Below are positions 8,134 through 16,234 of a DNA stretch of 64,000 nucleotides, piece by piece. The stretch's first letter is position 1, and each line of letters starts with the position of its first letter. A program made the position numbers and the translations under genes. The stretch comes from Pseudomonadales bacterium. Its GTDB lineage: Bacteria; Pseudomonadota; Gammaproteobacteria; Pseudomonadales; Azotimanducaceae. The notes under the pieces were generated by a model that was not told the DNA's origin, searched no databases, and saw only the letters and a list, made by a program, of their open reading frames with translations. The stretch spans positions 35,042 through 99,041 of the forward strand of contig JANQFF010000103.1 of NCBI GenBank assembly GCA_028277965.1, read 5' to 3'.

Positions 8134-9491
8134 GCATTGAACTGATCAACATCTGGTACATCGTCGCTGCGGCGCTGTTCATCTTTGGCCTGAAGCAGCT
8201 TGGCTCACCCGCTACAGCTGTACGCGGTAACCTGCTGTCTTCGATAGGTATGTTCATCGCAGTCGCGGTGACACTCTTCAATGCCGAAATCCTGTCATTC
8301 ACCTGGATCCTGGTTGCGGCACTGGCGGGTGGGCTGATAGGTGCAGTCGCTGCACAGAAAGTTCAGATGACCAGCATGCCGGAGATGGTTGCCCTCTTTA
8401 ACGGCTCAGGGGGTGTCGCAAGCCTCCTGGTCGGATGGGCTGCTCTTTACAACGTCGGCAATACAACCTTCACGGATATCACCATTGTCCTTTCGATCAT
8501 TATCGGTGGTATGACGTTCACAGGCAGCATCCTTGCGTGGGGTAAATTGTCAGAAGTGATGACCAGTCGGGCGATCGTATTCGGTGCCCAGCGTGTTTTC
8601 AACGCGTTGCTGGTGGTTGCCTTGATTGCCTGTTCTGTCATGTTCGTTCTGGACCCGTCTGTCGACTCACCGTATCTCTACGCGGTCATTGGGCTCGCGG
8701 CGCTCTTCGGTGTCATGGCTGTACTGCCGATTGGCGGCGCGGATATGCCTGTGGTGATATCGCTTCTGAACAGTTATTCGGGTCTCGCTGCCTGTGCCGC
8801 GGGATTTGCGATCAATAACAACATCCTCATCGTGGCAGGCTCCATGGTTGGAGCTGCTGGCATCATCCTGACCAACATCATGTGTAAAGCCATGAACCGT
8901 TCGCTGGCCAATGTGCTCTTTTCCGGATTCGGTGCGGTCAAACAGGCAACCAAGGTTGAGGGTGAGGTCAAACCCATCAACACGGAAGATGCGTTCCTCA
9001 TTCTCGAAGCGGCGCAGTCGGTCACGTTCGTTCCGGGTTATGGCATGGCGGTTGCCCAGGCACAGCACGTCGTACGCGAACTGGGTGAGCTCCTGGAAGG
9101 TAATGGCGCCGAGGTGACATATGCCATCCATCCCGTTGCGGGCCGTATGCCCGGCCACATGAACGTTCTTCTTGCGGAAGCGAATGTCCCGTATGACCAG
9201 CTGATCGAGATGGAAGACATCAACCCGCGGATCGAAAACATCGATGTTGCAGTTGTGATCGGCGCAAATGACGTGGTGAATCCGGCAGCGCGGAATGACG
9301 AGAACAGCCCGATCTACGGCATGCCGATTGTCAACGTCGACCATGCAAGAACGGTCTTTGTACTGAAGCGCTCGATGGCCTCGGGCTTCTCCGGTGTCGA
9401 CAACCCGCTCTTTTTCGGGGAGAACACCCGTATGCTCTTCGGTGATGCGAAGGAGTCAATTGCCGCGGTTGTGGCCGAATTCAAGACCTGA
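8130..9491 (+). CDS. pntB: NAD(P) transhydrogenase subunit beta
   Basis: 453 residues, near the usual 460. The first 260 residues are membrane helices (including ALFNGSGGVASLLVGWAAL), after which the soluble NADP-binding domain dIII carries VTFVPGYGMAVAQAQHVVRE, HPVAGRMPGHMNVLLAEA, VVIGANDVVNPAAR and MASGFSGVDNPLFF, all hallmark PntB segments. ATG overlaps the pntAB stop by four bases (ATGA). It is followed by a strong intrinsic terminator at 9510-9537 that closes the operon. Confidence 0.96.
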   Translation: MSIELINIWYIVAAALFIFGLKQLGSPATAVRGNLLSSIGMFIAVAVTLFNAEILSFTWILVAALAGGLIGAVAAQKVQMTSMPEMVALFNGSGGVASLLVGWAALYNVGNTTFTDITIVLSIIIGGMTFTGSILAWGKLSEVMTSRAIVFGAQRVFNALLVVALIACSVMFVLDPSVDSPYLYAVIGLAALFGVMAVLPIGGADMPVVISLLNSYSGLAACAAGFAINNNILIVAGSMVGAAGIILTNIMCKAMNRSLANVLFSGFGAVKQATKVEGEVKPINTEDAFLILEAAQSVTFVPGYGMAVAQAQHVVRELGELLEGNGAEVTYAIHPVAGRMPGHMNVLLAEANVPYDQLIEMEDINPRIENIDVAVVIGANDVVNPAARNDENSPIYGMPIVNVDHARTVFVLKRSMASGFSGVDNPLFFGENTRMLFGDAKESIAAVVAEFKT

Positions 9492-9509
9492 TCGGAAACC
9501 GGTCAAAGA

Positions 9510-9537
9510 AACGCTGTCGAGGGACGGCGTTTTTTTT
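9510..9537 (+). terminator. Rho-independent terminator after pntB
   Basis: A 9-bp stem (AACGCTGTC / GACGGCGTT, one G-T pair) with a GAGG loop is followed directly by eight T residues. It sits 18 bases after the pntB stop and is the cleanest intrinsic terminator in the window. Confidence 0.9.
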
Positions 9538-9547
9538 CAATATTATG

Positions 9548-9579
9548 TTTACAACGTTAACTTAATAGTGTTAACTTAA
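9548..9579 (+). promoter_or_regulatory. Promoter/operator of the TetR-led operon
   Basis: GTTAACTTAA occurs twice in direct orientation (9556-9565 and 9570-9579), 14 bases apart; because GTTAAC is itself palindromic the pair also reads as GTTAAC-N8-GTTAAC. A -35-like TTTACA lies at 9548-9553, so the repeats cover the likely promoter. This is the expected arrangement for autorepression by the TetR protein encoded 21 bases downstream. Basis: repeats seen; regulator assignment inferred. Confidence 0.6.
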
Positions 9580-9600
9580 CTTCATAGAACAGGAGTCCCA

Positions 9601-10215
9601 ATGCCGAGACCCGCTTACGATCAGAGTGAACGCCTCGAAATCGAATCCAGAATTCGCACGGTTGCCGTCGAGCTTTTTGCCGAGAAAGGTTATCGGAATG
9701 TCTCGATGCGAGAGATAGCAAAAGGCCTTGGATGGAGCGCGCCCGCCCTGTACCGCTACTACGAGAATAAGGACGCGCTGCTTTCGGCAATCCGTGCGGA
9801 AGGTTTTCTTGAGATTCGTGACATGTTGAAGAACGTGCGTGAGCTGGCCAGCTTGCCTGACGAAGCGGTTGCTCATGGCGTGAAAGCATACGTCGATTAC
9901 GCCCTCAATCGATCAGAGCTTTACCAGCTCATGTATGAACTCGATCAGGGGGACGTATCGAGTTCCCCGGAGGTCGCAGTTAATCGAGGTCAGGCATTTG
10001 CACAAGCGATCGCGATTGCGGAGGACGTATTGCGCGTGTCCGACAGGCCGGGAGATGCGGTCGAGATGGCCCACCTCATGTGGATCAGCGCGCATGGACT
10101 TGCCGCGCTGGCGGTTGCCAACCAGCTCGATCTGGGAAAGCGTCTGGATGAACTTGTTGAGCCCACCGTGCAGGTGTTGGTGAAAGGTATGAGTGAGGAG
10201 AATCGAAATGTATGA
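9601..10215 (+). CDS. TetR-family transcriptional regulator
   Basis: 204 residues. The N-terminal 60 residues form a standard TetR helix-turn-helix: VAVELFAEKGYRNVSMREIA, then LGWSAPALYRYYENKDALLS. The C-terminal 140 residues are helical and unconserved, as expected for the ligand-binding half. It is preceded by AGGAG seven bases before the ATG and by paired GTTAACTTAA repeats that are probably its own operator. It heads a run of five tightly coupled enzyme genes ending near 15092, so it likely represses that pathway until a substrate or intermediate binds. Confidence 0.92.
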   Translation: MPRPAYDQSERLEIESRIRTVAVELFAEKGYRNVSMREIAKGLGWSAPALYRYYENKDALLSAIRAEGFLEIRDMLKNVRELASLPDEAVAHGVKAYVDYALNRSELYQLMYELDQGDVSSSPEVAVNRGQAFAQAIAIAEDVLRVSDRPGDAVEMAHLMWISAHGLAALAVANQLDLGKRLDELVEPTVQVLVKGMSEENRNV

Positions 10216-11446
10216 CGTAATTGTAGTGGGAGCGCGTTGTGGCGGCGCGCCATTGTCGATGTTGCTTGCGAGGGCGGGGATGTCCGTCCTTCTTGTCGAT
10301 CGAACGCAGCAGGGCAGTGACATCATGTCTACCCATTACGTAAAACGAACGGGGGCTGCTCACCTTGCCAAATGGGGCCTTCTCGATGAGATCGTCGCGC
10401 TCGGCACACCGGCAATCAGACAACTCAACTTCCACATCGACGACGTTCACCTGTCTGGGGTAGCTCCTGGCGTGGACGGCGTTGAAGCGGACTACACCCC
10501 ACGACGGTTTTATCTTGACCGCGTCTTGACGGAAGCCGCGGTGTTAGCCGGTGTGGAGTTGAGAGACCGGTTCACCGTGAATGAGCTTGTTTTCGACGGT
10601 GATCAGGTTGTCGGCATCAAAGGCCATCACGGTGGACAGGAATACGAAGAAAGAGCCCGGGTTGTAGTTGGTGCTGACGGGCCGCGTTCTCTGGTTGCGG
10701 AGGCCGTCGGTGCTGAGAAGTACATCGATGCCGGTACACATACCTGCGGTCACTATGCGTACTTCAACGGTATGCGCGACAGGAATGATGCAGCGTCTCT
10801 GTTCATCAACAGCAAAGAACGCCGCTTCTACATTACCTTTCCGACCAATGATGGGTTGGACATGGTGTTTCTCTTCTGGCCGACAGAACTCGCGAAGACG
10901 GTGCGGGCGGACCTGGATGCAGCGTTTACGGAGAGTCTGAAATTCGTTCCCGAGCTCCAGTCCAGAGTTGCTTCCGCAACCCGCGAAACGCGGATCTCGG
11001 GGACACACATGCTGCCTAACTTCTTCAGGCGCGCTCATGGTCCCGGCTGGGCGCTGGTGGGTGATGCAGCTTTGCACCGGGATCCCATCACCGCCCAGGG
11101 GATAACAAACGCATTTACCCATGCAGACATCCTGGCGTCTGAGCTGATTGCAGGTCTTGGTGGCGGGAAGCCGGTCGACCAGGCACTTGCAGACTACGAC
11201 CGCACACAATTTGAGCGCCTGAAGCCGATGTTCGACTACACCGTGCATCTCGCCAGGTTGCAGCCTCTTCCCCAGATCGTGGAGACGATGCTGCCCTCTG
11301 TTCAGGGAGATCCTGCTGCGACCTCTGCCTTCATCGGCGCTTTTCTTGGCAGTGTTCCCCTGGATGCTGTTTTTCCATCGGTTCTGCTCGATCAGTTCGA
11401 GAACGAAGTGCATGAAGCTCATGAGGAGAGACGACATGTCGCCTGA
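10208..11446 (+). CDS. FAD-dependent oxidoreductase/monooxygenase (PHBH-like fold)
   Basis: 412 residues from the ATG at 10208, preceded by GAGGAG; a GTG 15 bases upstream is less well placed. The N-terminus MYDVIVVGARCGGAPLSMLL is the dinucleotide-binding fold of flavoprotein hydroxylases, and WALVGDAALHRDPITAQGIT carries the conserved GD motif that contacts the FAD ribityl and pyrophosphate. The enzyme is probably a single-component NAD(P)H-using monooxygenase or dehydrogenase acting in the cytoplasm. Its start overlaps the tetR stop by eight bases and its end overlaps the first SnoaL-like gene by eleven, so it belongs to the TetR-controlled operon. Substrate is not evident. Confidence 0.85.
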   Translation: MYDVIVVGARCGGAPLSMLLARAGMSVLLVDRTQQGSDIMSTHYVKRTGAAHLAKWGLLDEIVALGTPAIRQLNFHIDDVHLSGVAPGVDGVEADYTPRRFYLDRVLTEAAVLAGVELRDRFTVNELVFDGDQVVGIKGHHGGQEYEERARVVVGADGPRSLVAEAVGAEKYIDAGTHTCGHYAYFNGMRDRNDAASLFINSKERRFYITFPTNDGLDMVFLFWPTELAKTVRADLDAAFTESLKFVPELQSRVASATRETRISGTHMLPNFFRRAHGPGWALVGDAALHRDPITAQGITNAFTHADILASELIAGLGGGKPVDQALADYDRTQFERLKPMFDYTVHLARLQPLPQIVETMLPSVQGDPAATSAFIGAFLGSVPLDAVFPSVLLDQFENEVHEAHEERRHVA

Positions 11447-11909
11447 CACAGACAAGTTGCAGTGGCTCGTTGATATCGAGGAAATCAAGCAACTCAAGGC
11501 GCGTTATGCCGCAGCATGTGATGACAACTATGACGCGTCAGCCATAGCAGTGCTCTTCACGGAAGACGCCGTGTGGGATGGGGGGATGATGGGCCATGCG
11601 GAAACCAGGGAAGGTATCCGGACTTTTTTTGAGAACGCCTCGAACGTGGTTGGTTTTGCGGTGCATGGCATCAGCAACCCCCTTATCGAGATTGACGGAG
11701 ATGAGGCACGGGGAACCTGGTATCTCATGCAGCCGATGGTCATCAGGGATGGGAGTGCGGCTTTCTGGTACTGCGCACAGTACGAAGACACCTACGTTCG
11801 CACGAAAGACGGTTGGAAGTTCCATCGCGTCACAATCCACGCTCGCGCGTTCAGTCCTTACGAAGACGGCTTCGGCAAAGAACTGATGAGTGCGCTTCCA
11901 GCCTCTTAA
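11436..11909 (+). CDS. SnoaL/NTF2-like protein 1
   Basis: 157 residues with the NTF2-like cone-fold pattern: DIEEIKQLKARYAAACDDN at the start, then LFTEDAVWDGG, EGIRTFFE, and the C-terminal strand WKFHRVTIHARAFSPYEDGF. Members of this superfamily are small dehydratases, isomerases, cyclases or ring-opening enzymes, and the LKARYAAACD helix resembles dehydratase and dioxygenase-beta-like subgroups. The ATG at 11436 has GAGGAGAG upstream and overlaps the oxidoreductase stop. A second, shorter relative follows directly, suggesting two successive steps or a heteromer. Confidence 0.82.
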   Translation: MSPDTDKLQWLVDIEEIKQLKARYAAACDDNYDASAIAVLFTEDAVWDGGMMGHAETREGIRTFFENASNVVGFAVHGISNPLIEIDGDEARGTWYLMQPMVIRDGSAAFWYCAQYEDTYVRTKDGWKFHRVTIHARAFSPYEDGFGKELMSALPAS

Positions 11910-11926
11910 GGAAACGGAGATCCAAC

Positions 11927-12319
11927 ATGACAGACTTGATTGACCGGGCCAAAGCGTTCTACCGGGACGTGTTGACCGACCCACAACAGGCGAGTGCGGT
12001 TTACCTCGCTGATGATTTTGTTCTGGAGAACTATCTGCCGGAGCACATCCCGTTTGGCGGCCGCTATGAAGGGCGGGAAGGGATGGTGCGTTATTTAACT
12101 GAGATCGCAAATGCCATAGACATGGGTCCGCTCGAAATCGAGGGCTGGGTTGCCGGTCAGGGGAGCGTTGTTCTTCGAGGTGAGGAGGAGAGTGTCGTTC
12201 ACTCCACGGGGAAGAGCTACCGCATGCGATTTGTGCATTGGCTCGATTTCGATGATTCAGGGTGTATCACGCGTATGTGTGAATACAACGACACGGCCGA
12301 GATGGGAGGTGCGTTTTGA
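11927..12319 (+). CDS. SnoaL/NTF2-like protein 2
   Basis: 130 residues: AKAFYRDVLTDPQQASAVYL, a downstream PFGGRYEGREGMVRYL and FVHWLDFDDSGCITRMCEYN give the SnoaL-like outline, in which the FGG-GREG loop lines the active-site pocket. It is distinct from the preceding NTF2-like protein (low visible identity). GGAAACGGAG precedes the ATG. The sulfatase start overlaps its stop, so it lies in the same message. Function in the pathway cannot be read from sequence. Confidence 0.8.
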   Translation: MTDLIDRAKAFYRDVLTDPQQASAVYLADDFVLENYLPEHIPFGGRYEGREGMVRYLTEIANAIDMGPLEIEGWVAGQGSVVLRGEEESVVHSTGKSYRMRFVHWLDFDDSGCITRMCEYNDTAEMGGAF

Positions 12320-13935
12320 GATATTTGTTATGCGTGTGCCTGTTTGTTCTGACCGGCTCGGCTGTAGCTGCTGATCTTGTGCACGATCCCGAACACGCGA
12401 TCCTTGTGGATCAGCATGGGGAGCGCTGGGCGGCTGAAGACCGCGATATCGATGAACGTCTGGCTACCCTCGCGGCTGAGCACGGTGGACGGGTCAACAT
12501 CATTCATATCATGTGGGATGACACGAGTCTCGGTGAAGTAGGTATCCCGGAGCTCAACAAAGTCCTTGGCTTCGATACTCCGCATATTAACGCGCTCGCG
12601 GAAACAGGGATGGCGTTCACCCGCATGTATACAGAGCCGTCCTGCACACCCACGAGGACGGCTGCCCTGACGGGACGGCTTGCCGTTCGGGCCGGGATGG
12701 CCAAGGTCGGCTTTCCGCCAGAGGGAGCCGGTCTCGACGCTGAAGAAGTCACTATCGCTGAAGTGCTCGCAGAATCAGGTTATTCAACAGGGTTTGTCGG
12801 CAAGGCCCATCAGGGAGATATCGAAGAGTCTTACATGCACAACCAGGGGTTCGATTTCGCGAACTTCTCCATGTACAACCAGTTTCCGTTCATGATGTGG
12901 CACCCGATGCCTGCGATGACAGGTCGAACAAACGGTTACTTCCCGTTCCAGTGGGACAAGAAACACACACTCGACAAAGGTTTTCGCCCACTTGGATTCA
13001 TCAATCAGCTGCAGGGAAGCAAAGGTGGAACGGCGCGGGAGTTCATGGGTCCGCCCACGGCGGAAGGCTACAAAAAGCTGATGCGGGCCAACCAGCAACA
13101 GGCGCTCGATTTCATTACCGGTCATGCTGGTGGAGATAAACCGTTCTATCTCGCGTATTGGCCGCACATGGCCGATCCGATGGTGCGTCCTGAAGACCTG
13201 ACCAGCAACGCCTCGACGTGGTGGGCGTATTCGATGGAACAGCTCGACCGCGACATTGGCGAGGTGGTTGCAACCGTTGAGCGCCTGGGTATTGCCGAAA
13301 ATACACTCATCGTCGCGATGGCAGACAACGGCCCGATGCATGAACTTGCCCCCAATGGTCCACATGAAGTCATCTTTGCGGGGTACAAGAGCGATCATAG
13401 GGAAGGCGGCATTCGGGTCCCTGCATTTGCCTGGTGGCCCGGTACGATTCAGGCAGGTCAGGTCGTCAACGACATGATAACGGTGCATGACCTTTTCACG
13501 ACGTTCGCCCGGCTTGGCGGGGGACTGGGTGAGGTACCCCGTGACAGGGTGATCGATGGGATCGATCAGTCGGCTCTCCTGCTCATGGGCGAAGGTTTTT
13601 CGCGGCGTGATTACTACCACGTCTACACGGGTCCATTGCTGGCTGCATCCATCCGGCAGCAGCACAAACGGGACTGGACAAATGACAGGCCCGGGCTTGC
13701 AGGTGAGGACTTCTACGATCTCTACAGGGATCACCGTGAGGAGCACGGCAACCTCCCGAACTACATCTGGGCGTGGCCAGCCTTCGATCACATGAAGGCG
13801 CGACATCAACAGCAGGTCGAACGGTACCCTCATCGCTCCACGGCGAGGGGTGTGCCGTATGAGGGGATCGATGATCTTCGCCCGGAACCGCAGCAGATTG
13901 CCGAACGTCTGCGCCGGTACACGCTCACTCACTAG
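12316..13935 (+). CDS. Secreted type I sulfatase (arylsulfatase family)
   Basis: 539 residues. A signal peptide, MRYLLCVCLFVLTGSAVAAD, sends it to the periplasm. IMWDDTSLG supplies the metal aspartates (about D68/D69). SCTPTRTAALTGR is the CxPxR sulfatase signature; C110 would be converted to formylglycine, which requires a formylglycine-generating enzyme encoded outside this window. VAMADNGPM is the second metal-binding segment. It hydrolyses sulfate esters. The predicted start is a TTG that overlaps the previous stop (TTGA); the signal peptide supports it. In context the desulfated product may be imported and processed by the flavoprotein and SnoaL-like enzymes. Confidence 0.88.
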   Translation: MRYLLCVCLFVLTGSAVAADLVHDPEHAILVDQHGERWAAEDRDIDERLATLAAEHGGRVNIIHIMWDDTSLGEVGIPELNKVLGFDTPHINALAETGMAFTRMYTEPSCTPTRTAALTGRLAVRAGMAKVGFPPEGAGLDAEEVTIAEVLAESGYSTGFVGKAHQGDIEESYMHNQGFDFANFSMYNQFPFMMWHPMPAMTGRTNGYFPFQWDKKHTLDKGFRPLGFINQLQGSKGGTAREFMGPPTAEGYKKLMRANQQQALDFITGHAGGDKPFYLAYWPHMADPMVRPEDLTSNASTWWAYSMEQLDRDIGEVVATVERLGIAENTLIVAMADNGPMHELAPNGPHEVIFAGYKSDHREGGIRVPAFAWWPGTIQAGQVVNDMITVHDLFTTFARLGGGLGEVPRDRVIDGIDQSALLLMGEGFSRRDYYHVYTGPLLAASIRQQHKRDWTNDRPGLAGEDFYDLYRDHREEHGNLPNYIWAWPAFDHMKARHQQQVERYPHRSTARGVPYEGIDDLRPEPQQIAERLRRYTLTH

Positions 13936-13937
13936 CC

Positions 13938-15092
13938 ATGTGGGCAGAAGCTGTGCATTGGGTTGCGTTAGCAGCCGGCGGCTTGATAGGTGCCCGACAG
14001 TTCCGCGACCTCGGGGACATCACACAGGCGTTTTTCACGGTTGAGCGGAAGAACCTCCTTGCCGCTATCCGATGGGAGCGCCCGCTCATGGGAGTGACGA
14101 TTGGCCTCCTGATTATTGCACTTGCCATGTACCTTGGATTCGATGCTGGTTTCGATTGGCTGAGTCCGGCTCTCGCCTTTCTCTGCATGGGTCTCGTTGT
14201 TGTCCCGTGGCTCTGGGTGCATGTAGGACTTCGGGGGCAGCAGTTCACTGCCCGCTACGAGCCGGTGAGCGTGGCTTTTCGGAGGATACGAAGTGAGGAA
14301 AGCGTTCTGGTTGTTGAGCACAATGGCCAGGTGTATGCCTTTACGGATTTCGACCTGAAGCGGCCTCACATTGCTGGTCTCGGGCATGCCGGTGGACCGG
14401 TCATGACGTACTGTGCCTTATCGAGGCTGGGAATCGCGTTTGTGCCCGAGAAAGGACAGCGGCTCGAGGTGGCTGGTCAGCACGGCAACAATCTCATCAT
14501 CGCAGAGATGCGCAGCGGGGAGTGTCTACAACAGATCTATGGACGCAATGACAATGGGACGGTGACGCTCGACCGGCTGCCGGTGTGGCGGATGTCGTTT
14601 GCGGGATACGCTGAAACGTACCCGGATGGCCTTGTATTCCTGAATCCCAGCGTGGGGTTTCTGCGCAACCCGGTTCTGTGGCTGTTCGATCACCTGGTTG
14701 AGGTAGTGTTTCTGGTAGCGCTCAGGGAACATCATCACTCAGAAGCGCTCCTGTTTAACACGCTGTCGCATGAGGACACACGACTGCCGCGCAAGACGCT
14801 TGTCTGGGGAGTTGTCGTGAATGGTGAAGCGGCTGCCTTTACCCGGGAGTACGTTATTGAATCGGGTGGTGCGCTGACGACTGAGATTGGAGGGACACGG
14901 GTTAGCGTGGCTTGTGACCCGCATACCGACGACCTCGTTGTCCGCACGTCCGGGACCGGCGCGCGTGTGAAGACCCTCTGTCCCGGGATGTACTGGTTTG
15001 CGTGGGTCAATTTCCATCCGGACACGCGTCTGAACACCGGCTGGCGAACGGCGCGTCGGACCTGGATTGAATCGCCTGCAGGATGCGCCTGA
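13938..15092 (+). CDS. Membrane-anchored DUF3179 protein
   Basis: 384 residues. Three hydrophobic segments occupy about residues 5-20, 50-68 and 75-95, followed by a soluble domain with VYAFTDFDLKRPHIAGL, GPVMTYCALSRLGIAF and LVWGVVVNGEAAAFTREYV, which match the DUF3179 outline (cysteine in a TYC-L motif, then a G-xxx-G-xA-AF strand). The function of DUF3179 is unknown; a redox or metal-linked role has been suggested by its cysteine motif only. It starts two bases after the sulfatase stop and probably ends the TetR operon. Confidence 0.72.
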   Translation: MWAEAVHWVALAAGGLIGARQFRDLGDITQAFFTVERKNLLAAIRWERPLMGVTIGLLIIALAMYLGFDAGFDWLSPALAFLCMGLVVVPWLWVHVGLRGQQFTARYEPVSVAFRRIRSEESVLVVEHNGQVYAFTDFDLKRPHIAGLGHAGGPVMTYCALSRLGIAFVPEKGQRLEVAGQHGNNLIIAEMRSGECLQQIYGRNDNGTVTLDRLPVWRMSFAGYAETYPDGLVFLNPSVGFLRNPVLWLFDHLVEVVFLVALREHHHSEALLFNTLSHEDTRLPRKTLVWGVVVNGEAAAFTREYVIESGGALTTEIGGTRVSVACDPHTDDLVVRTSGTGARVKTLCPGMYWFAWVNFHPDTRLNTGWRTARRTWIESPAGCA

Positions 15093-15163
15093 GCCCACAG
15101 ACTGTGAGCGTCCGACAATATTCCAAGACGCGCCCAGCCCCCTGACGGTACACTCGCTGGGTT

Positions 15164-16234
15164 GTGAATCGTTTGCGTTACATCCTGCCAGGCCTGCTGG
15201 TCTGCTCCCTGATTACGTTTGTTGCCGGTTGCGGGGAGGGTCCTGAGCGCCAGGGAGGTTTCCAGCGGCCACCCGCGGTCGTGAAGACAACACCGGTGTC
15301 GATGCGTCCGATAGTGTACGAACTGGAAGCCATTGGTACGGCGTTAGCCAACGAATCGGTCACGATTACCGCGAAGGTCACTGATACCGTCAGCACAGTC
15401 CGGTTTGATGATGGTGATACGGTCACCGCCGGAGATGTACTGGTCGAAATGACCAATGAGGAAGAAGCGGCTCTGCTCAGCGAAGCGGAGGCCAATGTTT
15501 CCGACGCACGGACACAATACGAACGCCTGGCTGACCTGCTTGAGCAGCAGAGTATCCCTGTCTCCCAGGTTGACGAAGCGCGAGCACGCCTGCAGGCCGC
15601 TGAAGCCCGCCAGGAATCCGTTGAAGCGCGGCTCAAGGATCGACTCGTCAGGGCGCCGTTTGACGGTTTGCTCGGTTTTCGTGAGGTCAGTGAAGGCACC
15701 CTTTTGACCGCCACGACTCCAATTACGACGCTGGATGACATCTCAGTCATCAAACTGGATTTTTCGGTTCCGGAAGTGCATCTCGGTAAAGTTGAAGTGG
15801 GCCAGGAGGTACTCGCCCTCAGTAGTGCATACGGTGACATGACATTTCCGGCGCGTGTGCAGACGATTGGCTCGCGTGTCGATCCAACCACTCGAGCAGC
15901 GCTGGTTCGGGCGCACGTTGCGAACCCGGACAGGTTATTGCGACCGGGCATGCTCCTGCGGGTACGTCTCCTGCTGGGTCGCGATACCGCGCTGATGGTT
16001 CCGGAAACAGCACTGCAACAGCGCAACGACAGTGTGTACGTCTTCGTGGTTGAAGAAGGATTGGCAAAAATCCAGGAGGTCAGCATCGGCATCCGGCGCG
16101 ACGGATGGGCACAGGTACTGAGCGGCCTGAGCGTGGGCCAGGAAGTCATCAGCGAGGGGGTGATAAAAGTACGCGACAATTCACCGGTCAGGATTCTCGA
16201 CGGCCAGCCGGCAGGTAGCGATGTGGCTTTCTGA
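15164..16234 (+). CDS. RND efflux periplasmic adaptor lipoprotein (membrane fusion protein)
   Basis: 356 residues beginning with a lipoprotein signal (LLVCSLITFVAGC, acyl cysteine at C23). GTALANESVTITAKVTDTV, FDDGDTVTAGDVLVEM and then a coiled-coil hairpin rich in EA and ARLQAAEARQESVEARL form the lipoyl and alpha-hairpin domains; RAPFDGLLGFREVSEGTLL returns to the lipoyl half. The beta-barrel and C-terminal domains follow, with LRPGMLLRVRLLL. It bridges the inner-membrane pump to an outer-membrane channel, none of which is encoded here. The GTG start has no clear ribosome site. The pump gene overlaps its 3' end by 14 bases. Confidence 0.92.
   Translation: MNRLRYILPGLLVCSLITFVAGCGEGPERQGGFQRPPAVVKTTPVSMRPIVYELEAIGTALANESVTITAKVTDTVSTVRFDDGDTVTAGDVLVEMTNEEEAALLSEAEANVSDARTQYERLADLLEQQSIPVSQVDEARARLQAAEARQESVEARLKDRLVRAPFDGLLGFREVSEGTLLTATTPITTLDDISVIKLDFSVPEVHLGKVEVGQEVLALSSAYGDMTFPARVQTIGSRVDPTTRAALVRAHVANPDRLLRPGMLLRVRLLLGRDTALMVPETALQQRNDSVYVFVVEEGLAKIQEVSIGIRRDGWAQVLSGLSVGQEVISEGVIKVRDNSPVRILDGQPAGSDVAF

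Noticed and set aside
10544-11497. Minus-strand frame of 317 codons opposite the FAD oxidoreductase
   Set aside because: No conserved motif, and the plus-strand gene explains the openness.
12784-13932. Minus-strand frame of 382 codons opposite the sulfatase
   Set aside because: The plus strand carries the sulfatase with its signature and signal peptide; the antisense product has no motif or ribosome site.
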